Positions 23,975 to 33,346 of a DNA stretch of 64,000 nucleotides are shown here, one piece after another. The notes under the pieces are model-generated. The model had not been told where the DNA came from. It saw only the letters and a list, made by a program, of their open reading frames with translations, and did no database searches. The stretch's first letter is position 1. The number at the start of each line of letters is the position of its first letter. Source of the stretch: Mycobacterium malmoense (GTDB lineage Bacteria > Actinomycetota > Actinomycetes > Mycobacteriales > Mycobacteriaceae). The stretch lies in assembly GCF_019645855.1 (NCBI RefSeq), contig NZ_CP080999.1:62001-126000 (forward strand), written 5' to 3'. The position numbers were made by a program, and so were the translations under genes.

Positions 23975-26884
23975 ATGACAGAGCACCTGCGCGCTTACAA
24001 CAGCCTGTGGCAGGTCCGCAGCGACTCGTGGTGCCGGTTGGAGGAGGCCGCCGACCGGCTGACGCGCCCGACCACCGAGGGAGCGGTGAAGGAAAAATGC
24101 CTCAGCGCCTGCCGGGAGTTGCTGGCTCGCCTGAGCTCGCTCGAGCCCTACTGGGCCTATCCCGGCTCGCCGCAATTCGCACGGGTTCAGCGCCTTTTCG
24201 CGGCCGGCAACTATGACAAGTTCGCGCAGGCGGTCGCGCAGATCAACCGCGCGTTGACCACCGAGTCCTACCGTTCGGGGGACGTGGAGAACGCCGGGGC
24301 CGACGAACTGGACATGTTTCCGTCCGATCCGCGTCAGCTCGAGCATCAACCGTCGGCGCAGCGCGACCGGCCCTACTTCGAGGTGCTGGTCGTTGAAAAG
24401 ATGACCGAGGACCAGGAACGGGCGTTGCGCAACGAGGTGCGCAAGTGGCGGCGCCCCGACGACGAATTCGTCTACGAGCTCGTGGTGGTCTCCAGCGGGG
24501 ACGAGGCGCTCATCGCGGCACGGCTCAACGTCAACCTGCAGGCCGTGGTGGTTCGGCGGCGCTTCTCGCACCAATCGACGCGGGACCTGTCGACGCTGTC
24601 GGAGTTCGTCGACACCGACGTGTCGCACGAGTTGGCCGACCACCAGTCGCCCGAGGAACGCGCCCAGATCCTCGCGGTTTCCCTGGCGAAGCTGCGGCCC
24701 GAACTCGACCTCTACCTCATGACCGAAATCGAGGTGGAGGACATCGCCGGGCGCCTCGGCCAGTACTTCTGCCGGGTGTTTCATGCCCGGGAAGGCATGC
24801 TCGAGCTTCACCTGTCGATCCTGCAAGGCGTGGCGGCGCGCCACCGCACCCCGTTCTTCAGCGCGCTCAAGCAGTACAGCCACCGGCCCACGGGTGTTTT
24901 TCACGCCCTGCCGATTTCGCAAGGAAAGTCGATCGTCAACTCGCACTGGATCAAGGACATGGTCGGCTTTTACGGCCTGGATGTGTTCATGGCCGAGACG
25001 TCGGCGACGTGCGGCGGCCTGGACTCACTGCTGGAGCCGACCGGACCCCTGCGCGAGGCTCAACAGCTCGCGGCGCAAGCCTACGGGTCGCGCCACACGT
25101 ACTTTGTCACCAACGGGACGTCGACGGCGAACAAGATCGTCACCCAGGCGTTGGTGGCGCCCGGCGATATCGTGCTGCTGGACCGCAACTGCCACCAGTC
25201 CCACCACTACGGGATGATGCTCGCCGGCGCGAATGTCGTCTACCTCGAGGCCTATCCGCTCAACGACTACTCGATGTACGGTGCGGTTCCGTTGCGGGAA
25301 ATCAAGTCGAAGCTGTTGGCGCTCAAGCGCGCCGGGAAGCTCGACCGCGTCAAGATGATGTCGCTGACGAACTGCACCTTCGACGGGATCGTCTATGACG
25401 TCGAGCGGGTCATGGAGGAGTGCCTGGCCATCAAGCCCGACCTGGTCTTCCTGTGGGACGAGGCATGGTTCGCGTTCGCGCGCTTTCACCCGGTCTATCG
25501 GACTCGGACCGCGATGGCCTCGGCGCGGGCGCTGCGAGAGCGGCTGCAGAACCCCGACTACCGGCGCCGCTACGAGGAGCAGCTGGCCTCTCAAGGGGAG
25601 CGCGCTGCCGAAAACCCCAGCGACGACGACCTTTTGGACCGCCGTCTGATGCCCGACCCGGCCAGGGCCCGGGTGCGGGTGTATGCCACCCAGTCGACGC
25701 ACAAGACGCTGACCGCGCTGCGGCAGGGATCGATGATCCATGTTTTCGACCAGGACTTCGACCAGAAAGTGGCGGAGCCGTTCCACGAGGCGTACATGGC
25801 GCACACCTCGACCTCGCCCAACTACCAAATCCTGGCCTCCCTGGACCTCGGCCGCCGGCAGGTGGCGCTGGAGGGCGTGGAACTGGTGCAGCGGCAGATC
25901 GAAAACGCGATGCAGCTGCGCGACGCGATCGATAATCACCCCCTGCTCAGCAAGTACATGCGTTGCCTTCGCACGTCTGATTTGATCCCCGAGCGCTTCC
26001 GGCCCTCGGCCATCGCCCAGCCCCTCCGCTCGGGGCTGCGCAACATGATGGCGGCCTGGGATCAGGACGAGTTCGTGCTCGATCCGTCGAGGATCACCCT
26101 GTTCATCGGGCAGACGGGTTATGACGGGGACACGTTCAAACGCCAGCAGCTGATGGACCGCTACGGAATCCAGATCAACAAGACGTCACGCAACAGCGTG
26201 CTGTTCATGACCAACATCGGCACCACCCGCAGCTCGGTCGCGTTCCTGGTGGAAGTGCTGGTCAACATCGCCCGCGAGCTCGACCAGAACATCTTCGAGA
26301 TGAGCCTCGGCGAGCGCGAGCACTTCGAGCGCGCGGTCTACCGGCTTACCGAAATGTCTTTGCCCCTCCCCGATTTCAGCGGCTTTCACCCCGCGTTCCT
26401 GGATCACAGCGGAAGCGCGCCGACGCCCGAAGGGGATGTCCGTCGTGGGTTCTACCTCTCCTATGACGACACCAATTGCGAATACCTCACCGGTGAGCAG
26501 ATTGACGAACGGCTGGACGCCGGGATAGACGTCGTGTCGGCGACGTTCGTGACGCCGTATCCCCCGGGATTCCCGGTTCTGGTGCCGGGCCAGGTGTTCA
26601 GCCGCGGGATACTGCAATTCATGCGCGATCTCGACACGCCCGAAATCCACGGCTACTTACCGGACTTCGGCTACCGCGTGTACACCGAGAAGGCCATCGA
26701 GATGGTAGGCGAGTCCATCGGATTGACACCCAACGGTCACCGCCCCGCGGGACGCACCGCCGCGCCGACACCACAGAAAACGCCGAAGAAGAAGTCGGCC
26801 AAGCGCGAAGGGGCCAACGGCGAGGGCGACCTCCCCGAGCTCGGCGCCCAACGGCGCCCCGGCGACGCGGTGCAAACCGGCTGA
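23975..26884 (+). CDS. PLP-dependent Orn/Lys/Arg decarboxylase-family protein (Rv2531c-like)
   Basis: A 969-residue fold-type I decarboxylase comparable with M. tuberculosis Rv2531c (947 residues). Residues 1-300 are an N-terminal helical and wing domain; the PLP domain follows with FVTNGTSTANKIVTQALVAP, the cofactor Asp in LVFLWDEAWFAFARFHP and the Schiff-base Lys in TQSTHKTLTALRQGSMIHV. The C-terminal domain contains FVTPYPPGFPVLVPG. A lysine/proline-rich tail ends the chain. Substrate (Lys, Arg or Orn) cannot be told. ATG 23975 has GGAAAGG upstream; the frame is open to 23828 but that overlaps the broken upstream gene. Confidence 0.9.
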   Translation: MTEHLRAYNSLWQVRSDSWCRLEEAADRLTRPTTEGAVKEKCLSACRELLARLSSLEPYWAYPGSPQFARVQRLFAAGNYDKFAQAVAQINRALTTESYRSGDVENAGADELDMFPSDPRQLEHQPSAQRDRPYFEVLVVEKMTEDQERALRNEVRKWRRPDDEFVYELVVVSSGDEALIAARLNVNLQAVVVRRRFSHQSTRDLSTLSEFVDTDVSHELADHQSPEERAQILAVSLAKLRPELDLYLMTEIEVEDIAGRLGQYFCRVFHAREGMLELHLSILQGVAARHRTPFFSALKQYSHRPTGVFHALPISQGKSIVNSHWIKDMVGFYGLDVFMAETSATCGGLDSLLEPTGPLREAQQLAAQAYGSRHTYFVTNGTSTANKIVTQALVAPGDIVLLDRNCHQSHHYGMMLAGANVVYLEAYPLNDYSMYGAVPLREIKSKLLALKRAGKLDRVKMMSLTNCTFDGIVYDVERVMEECLAIKPDLVFLWDEAWFAFARFHPVYRTRTAMASARALRERLQNPDYRRRYEEQLASQGERAAENPSDDDLLDRRLMPDPARARVRVYATQSTHKTLTALRQGSMIHVFDQDFDQKVAEPFHEAYMAHTSTSPNYQILASLDLGRRQVALEGVELVQRQIENAMQLRDAIDNHPLLSKYMRCLRTSDLIPERFRPSAIAQPLRSGLRNMMAAWDQDEFVLDPSRITLFIGQTGYDGDTFKRQQLMDRYGIQINKTSRNSVLFMTNIGTTRSSVAFLVEVLVNIARELDQNIFEMSLGEREHFERAVYRLTEMSLPLPDFSGFHPAFLDHSGSAPTPEGDVRRGFYLSYDDTNCEYLTGEQIDERLDAGIDVVSATFVTPYPPGFPVLVPGQVFSRGILQFMRDLDTPEIHGYLPDFGYRVYTEKAIEMVGESIGLTPNGHRPAGRTAAPTPQKTPKKKSAKREGANGEGDLPELGAQRRPGDAVQTG

Positions 26885-26975
26885 TCAGCACCGGCAGCCG
26901 ACGGGTTTTGGTCAGCGCGATCTATACCGTTGCGGCGCGACAGCGATGCGGAAATGATGGCAGCGTTTGCGCCAG

Positions 26976-27028
26976 GATGCCCCGCGACGGATTCGAGGTC
27001 ATGCCTCAAACTTCAGCCACGGGGCATC
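26976..27028 (+). promoter_or_regulatory. Two-stem inverted repeat in the leader of the ABC operon
   Basis: Outer arms GATGCCCCG (26976-26984) and CGGGGCATC (27020-27028) are perfectly complementary, enclosing a small hairpin GAGG-TCATG-CCTC. It lies 23 bases before the GTG of the first permease gene and after the decarboxylase. It may be a transcript terminator of the upstream gene or a leader RNA controlling the transporter; no T-tract follows, which argues for the latter. Confidence 0.5.
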
Positions 27029-27051
27029 TCTATTCCCAGGGAAGGTAGCTC

Positions 27052-27921
27052 GTGAGCGTCCTTTCTACCGAGGCGATTCCCCTGACCGCTCAGCGCAGTG
27101 CGGTAGCCAGGCTAAAGCCGATACGCCGTCGGATTCTGTCGCCGGCGCTACCGCTGGCCCTGCTCGGCTTCGCGCTGTTCGTCGGCTGCTGGTATTTGAC
27201 CGTCGACGCGCTGGCGCTGCCGCGGTTTCGCGGCATTCCCGGCCCGACCGAGGTGATCCGCGAATGGGTTAGCCCGAACCCCGCCTACGGCACGTCCATT
27301 TTCACCGCGTCCTACTACGAGCACATCTGGGCGAGCGTTCGGCGCGTCGCCATCGCCTTCACGGCGGCCCTCGTTACGGGGATCCCGCTCGGCCTGCTGC
27401 TGGGGTGGTCATCGCGATTTCGCCAGTACGCCTTTCCGGTCTTCGAGTTGATCCGCCCCATTCCCATCCTGGCGTGGGTTCCCTTGGCGATGCTGATGTT
27501 TCACACCAGGGAGGGTTCGGTCATCTTCCTCACCTACCTGGCCGCGTTCTACGCGGTCACGTTGAACACGTTGCTCGGGGTTCATTCGATCGACCAGAAC
27601 CTGATCCGGGCGGCGCAATGCCTGGGCGCCGGGCCCGGCACGGTGCTGCGCACGGTCGTCGTCCCGGGGTCGCTGCCCTACATCTTCACCGGCCTGCAGA
27701 TCGGCATGGGAGTCGCCTGGTTTTCGCTCGTCGCGGGGGAAATGATCGCGGGCCAGTTCGGTCTGGGTTACCTGATCAATGCTTCGTACACGACGACCCG
27801 CTACCCGACGATCGTCATCGCGATGATCACGCTCGGCGTGGTCGGTTTCGCCAGCAGCGCCGTGATTCGTCTCGTGGGCAGCCGGTTGATGGCGTACCGG
27901 GCACGGAGCATCGGGGCGTGA
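27052..27921 (+). CDS. ABC importer permease (SsuC/TauC type), first of a pair
   Basis: A 289-residue BPD-type permease with about six spans. The EAA loop that contacts the ATPase is seen as IRAAQCLGAGPGTVLRTVVV. Further family segments are FELIRPIPILAWVPLAMLMF and TRYPTIVIAMITLGVVG. It begins a tightly overlapping operon (GTGA overlap with the ATPase gene). GTG 27052 follows GGGAAGG. Substrate inferred to be a sulfonate-like compound from the neighbouring flavin monooxygenases. Confidence 0.9.
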   Translation: MSVLSTEAIPLTAQRSAVARLKPIRRRILSPALPLALLGFALFVGCWYLTVDALALPRFRGIPGPTEVIREWVSPNPAYGTSIFTASYYEHIWASVRRVAIAFTAALVTGIPLGLLLGWSSRFRQYAFPVFELIRPIPILAWVPLAMLMFHTREGSVIFLTYLAAFYAVTLNTLLGVHSIDQNLIRAAQCLGAGPGTVLRTVVVPGSLPYIFTGLQIGMGVAWFSLVAGEMIAGQFGLGYLINASYTTTRYPTIVIAMITLGVVGFASSAVIRLVGSRLMAYRARSIGA

Positions 27922-28745
27922 GCGGGGGCAACCTGGTCCTCGACGCCGTGGGCAAGGCATACCGGACCGCGAGTGCTCCGGTGCGTGCGGTGCAGGATTT
28001 CAGCCTCGATATCGCCGCCGGCGAACTCCATGTGATCGTCGGACCGTCCGGGTGCGGGAAAAGCACCCTGCTCGGGGCGATCGCCGGGTTCACCGACATC
28101 ACGTCCGGTCGAATCGAGCTGGACGGGCAACTGCTGTGCGGCCCGGGGCGGCCCACGGCCGGGATCGGTCCGGACCGCGTCGTCGTGTTTCAGGACAGCA
28201 CCCTGTTCCCCTGGTTCACCGTGGCCGACAACGTCGGCTACGGCCTGGTCGCGCAGCGGCGCGCCGGCCGCGGCGACGCGGCGGGCATCGCGCGAGAGCG
28301 CCTGCGCGCGGTCGGGCTCGGCGACATCGCCGACAGTTACCCGGGGGAGCTGTCCAGCGGTGTACTGCGGCGCGTCGAGATCCTGCGTGCGCTTGTCATG
28401 GAGCCCGCCGTGCTGCTGCTCGACGAGCCGTTCCGGGGAATGGACGCGATCTCGCGGGCCGCGATGCACGATGCCCTGCTGCAGATTTACGACAGGTCCG
28501 CGGTCACGGTGCTTTTCATCACCCACGACATCGAGGAAGCCGTGTATTTAGGCAGCCGCGTTACCGCCATGACGACCCGCCCCGGTCGCGTCAAGACCAC
28601 GATCGACATCACCCTCGACCGCCCGCGGGATCCCGGCATCATCACCGCGCCGCATTTCCGCGAACTCGTCGGCGAAGTCTCCGAGGCGGTCCGCGACGAG
28701 GCCAGGCGCGCGTTCGAAGCGGGCGAGCGGGAGATGGCGCAATGA
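27918..28745 (+). CDS. ABC importer ATPase 1 (SsuB/TauB type) with altered signature motif
   Basis: A 275-residue nucleotide-binding subunit. Walker A GPSGCGKST, Q-loop VVFQDSTLFPW, Walker B AVLLLDEPF and the switch His (FITHDIEEAV) are intact, but the signature reads ELSSGVLRRVEI instead of LSGGMxQR. That weakens the ATP site formed with the Walker motifs of the partner ATPase (29563-30378). The GTG at 27918 overlaps the permease stop. Confidence 0.92.
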   Translation: MSGGNLVLDAVGKAYRTASAPVRAVQDFSLDIAAGELHVIVGPSGCGKSTLLGAIAGFTDITSGRIELDGQLLCGPGRPTAGIGPDRVVVFQDSTLFPWFTVADNVGYGLVAQRRAGRGDAAGIARERLRAVGLGDIADSYPGELSSGVLRRVEILRALVMEPAVLLLDEPFRGMDAISRAAMHDALLQIYDRSAVTVLFITHDIEEAVYLGSRVTAMTTRPGRVKTTIDITLDRPRDPGIITAPHFRELVGEVSEAVRDEARRAFEAGEREMAQ

Positions 28746-29566
28746 CAACGCTGCTCAGTCGTGCCGGCAATGTCGAGACCACGGCCCTGAGGCGCGGCGC
28801 GGTCGGCATCGTCGTGTTCGCCTTGGCGTGGGAGCTCGCCACCCGTCTGCACGGTTGGACGGGCGTGACCGTGCCGTTGGTCGGTCAGCTGCCGCCCCCC
28901 TCGGCGGTCGTCGTCGACTTCCTGAAACTCGCTGGCAGCCCTGGGTATTGGAACAGTTGGTCGCTGTCGTTCCAACGGGTCCTGGCCGGGTTCGGAGTCG
29001 CGCTGGCGGTTGGCGGTGCGCTGGGGCTGCTGATGGCAACCCGGCCGTGGTTCAAAAGCGTCGTGTTTCCGGTGTTCGAATCGTTGCGGCCGATTCCGCC
29101 GCTTGCCTGGGTGCCAATCGCGATCATCTTCTGGCCGACTCAGGAGCTGTCCATCACGTTCGTGACCTTTCTCGGCGCGCTGTTTCCGATCGTGCTGAAT
29201 ACCGTTGGCGGTGCCGAGGAAATCGACCGCCGCCACATCCTTGCCGCACGCTCGATGGGCGCAAGCCGGCGCTACGTCTTCCGGCGGGTCCTGTTGCCGG
29301 CGCTGCTGCCGTCGCTGGTGACCGGGGCCGCCGTCGGTATGGGCATCACCTGGGAGGTCGTCGTGGCCGCCGAACTGATCTCCGGCGGCGGGCAGCAGTC
29401 AGGCGACGGCGGCCTGGGCTTCCTGGTGTGGAACGCCTACCAGGGCAACGAGTTACCCCGCGTCGTCGTGGCGATGATCAGCCTCGGCGTCGCCGGTTAC
29501 TTGTCGAGCGGACTGGTGCGGGCGCTGGGGAATCGGCTGATGCCGTGGCGAAGCGTGGCATCGTGA
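28742..29566 (+). CDS. ABC importer permease (SsuC/TauC type), second of a pair
   Basis: A 274-residue permease with the EAA-type loop ILAARSMGASRRYVFRRVLL and segments FESLRPIPPLAWVPIAIIF and ALFPIVLNTVGGAEEID. It overlaps the preceding ATPase by ATGA and the following ATPase by GTGA. With the permease at 27052 it likely forms a heterodimeric channel, unlike the usual SsuC homodimer. Confidence 0.92.
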   Translation: MTTLLSRAGNVETTALRRGAVGIVVFALAWELATRLHGWTGVTVPLVGQLPPPSAVVVDFLKLAGSPGYWNSWSLSFQRVLAGFGVALAVGGALGLLMATRPWFKSVVFPVFESLRPIPPLAWVPIAIIFWPTQELSITFVTFLGALFPIVLNTVGGAEEIDRRHILAARSMGASRRYVFRRVLLPALLPSLVTGAAVGMGITWEVVVAAELISGGGQQSGDGGLGFLVWNAYQGNELPRVVVAMISLGVAGYLSSGLVRALGNRLMPWRSVAS

Positions 29567-30378
29567 CGGACGGCCCTGCCGGAGCGGTGTGCTTCGATCA
29601 CGTTTCCTTTCACGTCCGCAAAGGTCGTGAGGACGTAAAAGTGGTCGACGACTGCTCGTTTCGGCTCGCGCCCGGGGAGATCGTGGCGATGATCGGACCC
29701 TCGGGCGGCGGCAAAACCACCATCGGCTACCTGCTCGCCGGCTACTACCGGGCCACGAGCGGCCTGATCACGGTCGACGGCAACGGGGTGGACGGGCCTT
29801 CGGCCGAACGGCTGTTGTTGTTCCAGGAGAACGCCCTGATGCCGTGGTTGACGACGCGCGAGAACGTCATGTTCGGGCCGCGCGCACGGGGCGAACGCGG
29901 CCCGCACGCACGGCTGCGCGCGGACGCCATCCTGTCCCGCGTGGGACTCGCCGACTTCGGCAACCGGTATCCCGGTGAGCTGTCCGGGGGGATGCGCCGG
30001 CGCGCCGAATTGGCCCGGGCTTTGGTCAACGAGCCCGTAATCCTGGTGCTCGACGAGCCGTTTCGCGGTTTGGACGCGATGACCCGCGAACTGATGCAGG
30101 AGTACACCGCCGAACTTCTTGCGGAACAACGACGAACGGTGTTGTTCATTACCACCGACGTCGACGAGGCGCTGCTGCTCGCCGACCGGCTGCTTGTAAT
30201 GACCGAACGACCCGCGAGGGTACGCGAAGAGTTCTCCATCAAGCTGGCCCGTCCGCGGCGGCGTGTCGATCTCCTCCATGACGACGAGCTGCAGCAGATC
30301 AAACACCGCGCCATGGACTTACTGCGTCCACCCGGAGCCCCAACACCTTTGACGACAGAAAGATGCCGATGCGACTGA
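29563..30378 (+). CDS. ABC importer ATPase 2 (SsuB/TauB type) lacking the switch histidine
   Basis: A 271-residue nucleotide-binding subunit. Walker A GPSGGGKTT, signature ELSGGMRRRAEL and Walker B VILVLDEPF are intact, but the H-loop reads FITTDVDEALLL, with Thr in place of His. Combined with ATPase 1, one composite site would be canonical and the other defective in both halves. Its 3' end overlaps the substrate-binding protein gene by 16 bases. Confidence 0.92.
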   Translation: MTDGPAGAVCFDHVSFHVRKGREDVKVVDDCSFRLAPGEIVAMIGPSGGGKTTIGYLLAGYYRATSGLITVDGNGVDGPSAERLLLFQENALMPWLTTRENVMFGPRARGERGPHARLRADAILSRVGLADFGNRYPGELSGGMRRRAELARALVNEPVILVLDEPFRGLDAMTRELMQEYTAELLAEQRRTVLFITTDVDEALLLADRLLVMTERPARVREEFSIKLARPRRRVDLLHDDELQQIKHRAMDLLRPPGAPTPLTTERCRCD

Positions 30379-31484
30379 AAAAGACACTCATTGGTGTGCT
30401 GACGACAGTAGTGACCGCCGCGGGCTGCGCCGCGGTCGGGCACATCGGCGGCAACGACATCGTGTCGGACGGCGGCGCCGTCCATCTCACCGTCGGGTAC
30501 CAGCCCTACTACACCGAAGCATGGTCCGGAGTTGTCATGCGCGGCAAGGAATTCTGGAAGAAATACCTGCCGAAGGGCTCGACGGTCGACTTTCAGGTCG
30601 GCCTGCAGGGCTCGATCATCGTGAGCCAGATGCTGGCCGGAAAACAACAGATCGGCTACGCGGGCGACATGCCGGCGATTGTCGGCGTGAGTAAACGAAG
30701 CACGAGGGATCTGCGGATCGTCGCGACGCTCGGGCTCTCACAAGACCAGTGCGGGATATTTCTCACCCGACCGGACGCGCCGAACTTCGCCAGCCAGCGC
30801 GACGCGCTTGCCTGGTTCAACGGCAAGACCGTCGCCACCCCACAAGGAAGTTGCACGGACCGCATCGCGCAGGCCACGTTCGACGCCCTGGGGGTCAAGC
30901 CGGCCGCCTACCTGAACCAGAGCATCGAGGTGATCACGTCCAGCTTCCAGAACCACACCATCGACGGCGCGATCATCTGGGAACCCACCGCGTCCAAACT
31001 GGTCAATGCCGGACTGGCCAAGCGCGTCGCCAGCGGCGCGCTGGCCGACCAGCACGACGGCGGATTCCTGGTGATGGACAAGGAGTTCGCCGACAAACAC
31101 CCGGACGTCGCCAAAAGTTGGCTGAAGGCGGAACTGGACGCGCAGCGTTTCCTCGCCGACCCGGCGAATGCCGACGAGATTGTCCGCCTGGCGCAGAGTC
31201 AGACCGAGGGTTTCTCGGCGGCCGACCTGCGGGATTCGCTCTACCGCAAGTGGCCCGTCGACCAGGGCGGCAACGCCGACGGAATCCGTCTGCGCCTCCC
31301 GTTCGTGCCCACCGGCGAAAGTGCGGATCTGATCAAGACGGCCGCCGAGTTCCTGTACCGCATCAAGGCGATACCCGCCGCCACGCTGCCCGACGGGGCA
31401 GTGCAACCGGACACGGCGAGCACGGTGTTGCGTGACGCGGGGGTCAACGCAACGGCCGGCGTGGGATTCGTACGGGCGCAATGA
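30363..31484 (+). CDS. Lipoprotein substrate-binding protein of the ABC importer
   Basis: A 373-residue NMT1/SsuA-like binding protein. The signal peptide ends in a lipobox (VVTAAGCAAVG), so it should be anchored to the outer face of the membrane. Family-like segments include HLTVGYQPYYTEAW, GKQQIGYAGDMPAIVG and SSFQNHTIDGAIIWEPTAS. It is the only binding protein of the five-gene operon. Ligand is probably an alkanesulfonate, sulfate ester or similar organosulfur compound, inferred from context. Confidence 0.9.
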   Translation: MPMRLKKTLIGVLTTVVTAAGCAAVGHIGGNDIVSDGGAVHLTVGYQPYYTEAWSGVVMRGKEFWKKYLPKGSTVDFQVGLQGSIIVSQMLAGKQQIGYAGDMPAIVGVSKRSTRDLRIVATLGLSQDQCGIFLTRPDAPNFASQRDALAWFNGKTVATPQGSCTDRIAQATFDALGVKPAAYLNQSIEVITSSFQNHTIDGAIIWEPTASKLVNAGLAKRVASGALADQHDGGFLVMDKEFADKHPDVAKSWLKAELDAQRFLADPANADEIVRLAQSQTEGFSAADLRDSLYRKWPVDQGGNADGIRLRLPFVPTGESADLIKTAAEFLYRIKAIPAATLPDGAVQPDTASTVLRDAGVNATAGVGFVRAQ

Positions 31485-31551
31485 GGTACAGGTTTGAATC
31501 ATGATCAACGGAAACCTGGCGGCCAATCGGCGGGATTCCTAGGCTGCGCGG

Positions 31552-32364
31552 GTGATGTCGACCAATCCGGCGCCGGCATGTGTGTCACTTCATCGCGTCA
31601 ACCGAACGTTCGGAACGCACACCGTGCTACACGAGGTCGACATCGAGGTCGAGCCGGGCGAGGTGGTCGCGTTGCTCGGGTCTTCAGGCAGCGGCAAATC
31701 GACACTGCTCCGGCTCGTCGCCGGTCTCGACCGTCCTACCCATGGGCGGATCGAGATCGACGGCAAAGCCGTTCGCGGGGTCGACCCGCGCTGTGCCATG
31801 GTCTTCCAGGAACCTCGCCTGCTGCCGTGGCGCTCCCTGGCGGCCAACGTCGCGTTTGGGCTGCCACCCGACGCCGCACGGTCGGAAGGCCTTGCGACGG
31901 TGCGGCATTGGCTGGATGTCGTCGGGCTACACGAATTCGGCAATCACCACCCGCGGCAGGTATCCGGAGGGATGGCGCAACGCGCGGGCCTCGCGCGCGC
32001 CCTCGCCCGGCGACCGAGCGTCCTGCTACTCGACGAGCCGCTGGCGGCCCTCGACGCACTGACCCGACTGCGGATGCAGGACCTGCTGGACGCCGTGCAG
32101 CAAGAGGCCGGCACGACCACGCTCCTCGTCACACACGACGTGGACGAGGCGGTGATCCTCGCCGACCGGGTGCTGATCTTGCGCGCCGACCCAACGGGAG
32201 GTGCCGGTATCGCCGCGACGTTCGACGTCGCAATTCCCAAGCCGCGGGACCGCGGTGAGCCGCGCATCACCGCGCTGCGCGACCGGTTGTTGGACGAACT
32301 CGGGGTACCCAGACGCGGCGGTGCCGACCCGCGGTCGGGCATTAGTGAGGAGACAAAGGCGTGA
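31552..32364 (+). CDS. ssuB: Sulfonate-type ABC importer ATPase (SsuB-like)
   Basis: A 270-residue ATPase with all motifs canonical: Walker A GSSGSGKST, Q-loop MVFQEPRLLPW, signature QVSGGMAQRAGLA, Walker B VLLLDEPLAALDAL and switch His LLVTHDVDEAV. GTG 31552 or ATG 31555 can start it. It overlaps the next gene by four bases and forms the ssuB-ssuA-ssuC set with the following two genes. Confidence 0.88.
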   Translation: MMSTNPAPACVSLHRVNRTFGTHTVLHEVDIEVEPGEVVALLGSSGSGKSTLLRLVAGLDRPTHGRIEIDGKAVRGVDPRCAMVFQEPRLLPWRSLAANVAFGLPPDAARSEGLATVRHWLDVVGLHEFGNHHPRQVSGGMAQRAGLARALARRPSVLLLDEPLAALDALTRLRMQDLLDAVQQEAGTTTLLVTHDVDEAVILADRVLILRADPTGGAGIAATFDVAIPKPRDRGEPRITALRDRLLDELGVPRRGGADPRSGISEETKA

Positions 32365-33329
32365 TGAAAAACCGTTACTTGACAGCGCTTTCGGTTGTCG
32401 CCACAACCATCGTCGTGGCGGCCTGCGGTTCTGACACCGGCAAGACGGCGGCCAAGGATCTTCATCTGGACTACGCCTACTACAACCCGCTGAGCCTGGT
32501 GGTGCGCGATCAGCACCTGCTCGAGAACCGCGGCTACAACGTCACCTGGGTGCTTTCGGCGGGTAGTAACAAGGCCAACGAGGGCCTACGGTCGAAGGCG
32601 CTGGACTTGGGCTCGACCGCCGGCTCGGCCGCGTTGGTCGCGCGGGCCAACGGCACACCCATCAAGATCGTCGACGTGTACAGCAAGCCGGAGTGGACGG
32701 CTCTGGTTGTTGCGAAGGACTCGCCCATCAACTCGGTCGCGGATTTGAGGGGCAAGAAGATCGCCGTCACCAAGGGAACCGATCCGTACTTCTTTCTGTT
32801 GCAATCGCTTGCGACAGCCGGACTTTCGGCCAGTGACGTCGAAATCGTCAATTTGCAGCATGCCGATGGCAAAACCGCCTTGGAGCGCGGCAACGTCGAT
32901 GCCTGGTCGGGATTGGACCCCTTCATGGCGGAAACGGTTCAGCAGGATGGTTCGCGCTTGGTGTACCGCAATCCCGATTTCAATTCCTACGGCGTATTGA
33001 ACGTTCGTGAGGACTTCAGCTCCGCACATCCGGATGCCGTTCAGTCCGTGGTCAATAGCTATGAGGAGGCCCGGAAATGGGCGAAGGCGCACCCCGACGA
33101 ATTGGTGGCATTGTTGGCCTCGCAGGCGAAGGTGACGCCGAGCGTGGCCCAGGAGGAGCTGCAGCGGACGGCGTTGAACATCTCACCGGTACCGGGCGAT
33201 CCACTGCGAGTGGTACTGACCAACATCGTGCCGATCGCGGTGGCCGACGGCGATATCAAATCCGAAGAGGCCGGCCGCAACGCACTCAACACGCTGTTCG
33301 AGCCAAAATTCGCCCAGCAAGCTTCCTGA
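32361..33329 (+). CDS. ssuA: Lipoprotein aliphatic sulfonate-binding protein (SsuA-like)
   Basis: A 322-residue binding protein with a lipobox at TIVVAACGSDTG. SsuA-like parts are LDYAYYNPLSLVVRDQHLL, VADLRGKKIAVTKGTDPYF and TALERGNVDAWSGLDPFMA. GTG 32361 and ATG 32364 are both possible starts. Coupled upstream to ssuB and directly followed by the permease. Confidence 0.88.
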   Translation: MMKNRYLTALSVVATTIVVAACGSDTGKTAAKDLHLDYAYYNPLSLVVRDQHLLENRGYNVTWVLSAGSNKANEGLRSKALDLGSTAGSAALVARANGTPIKIVDVYSKPEWTALVVAKDSPINSVADLRGKKIAVTKGTDPYFFLLQSLATAGLSASDVEIVNLQHADGKTALERGNVDAWSGLDPFMAETVQQDGSRLVYRNPDFNSYGVLNVREDFSSAHPDAVQSVVNSYEEARKWAKAHPDELVALLASQAKVTPSVAQEELQRTALNISPVPGDPLRVVLTNIVPIAVADGDIKSEEAGRNALNTLFEPKFAQQAS

Positions 33330-33346
33330 GAGTCCGCTCCGCGCTG

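Noticed and set aside
23837..24946. A 369-codon minus-strand frame opposite the decarboxylase N-terminus
   Set aside because: Antisense shadow with Arg/Gly/Val-rich composition and no motif; the plus-strand decarboxylase is clear.
26976..27051. SAM-type riboswitch before the importer operon
   Set aside because: The conserved core of SAM-I/SAM-IV aptamers as I know it is not visible; only a two-stem repeat is supported.
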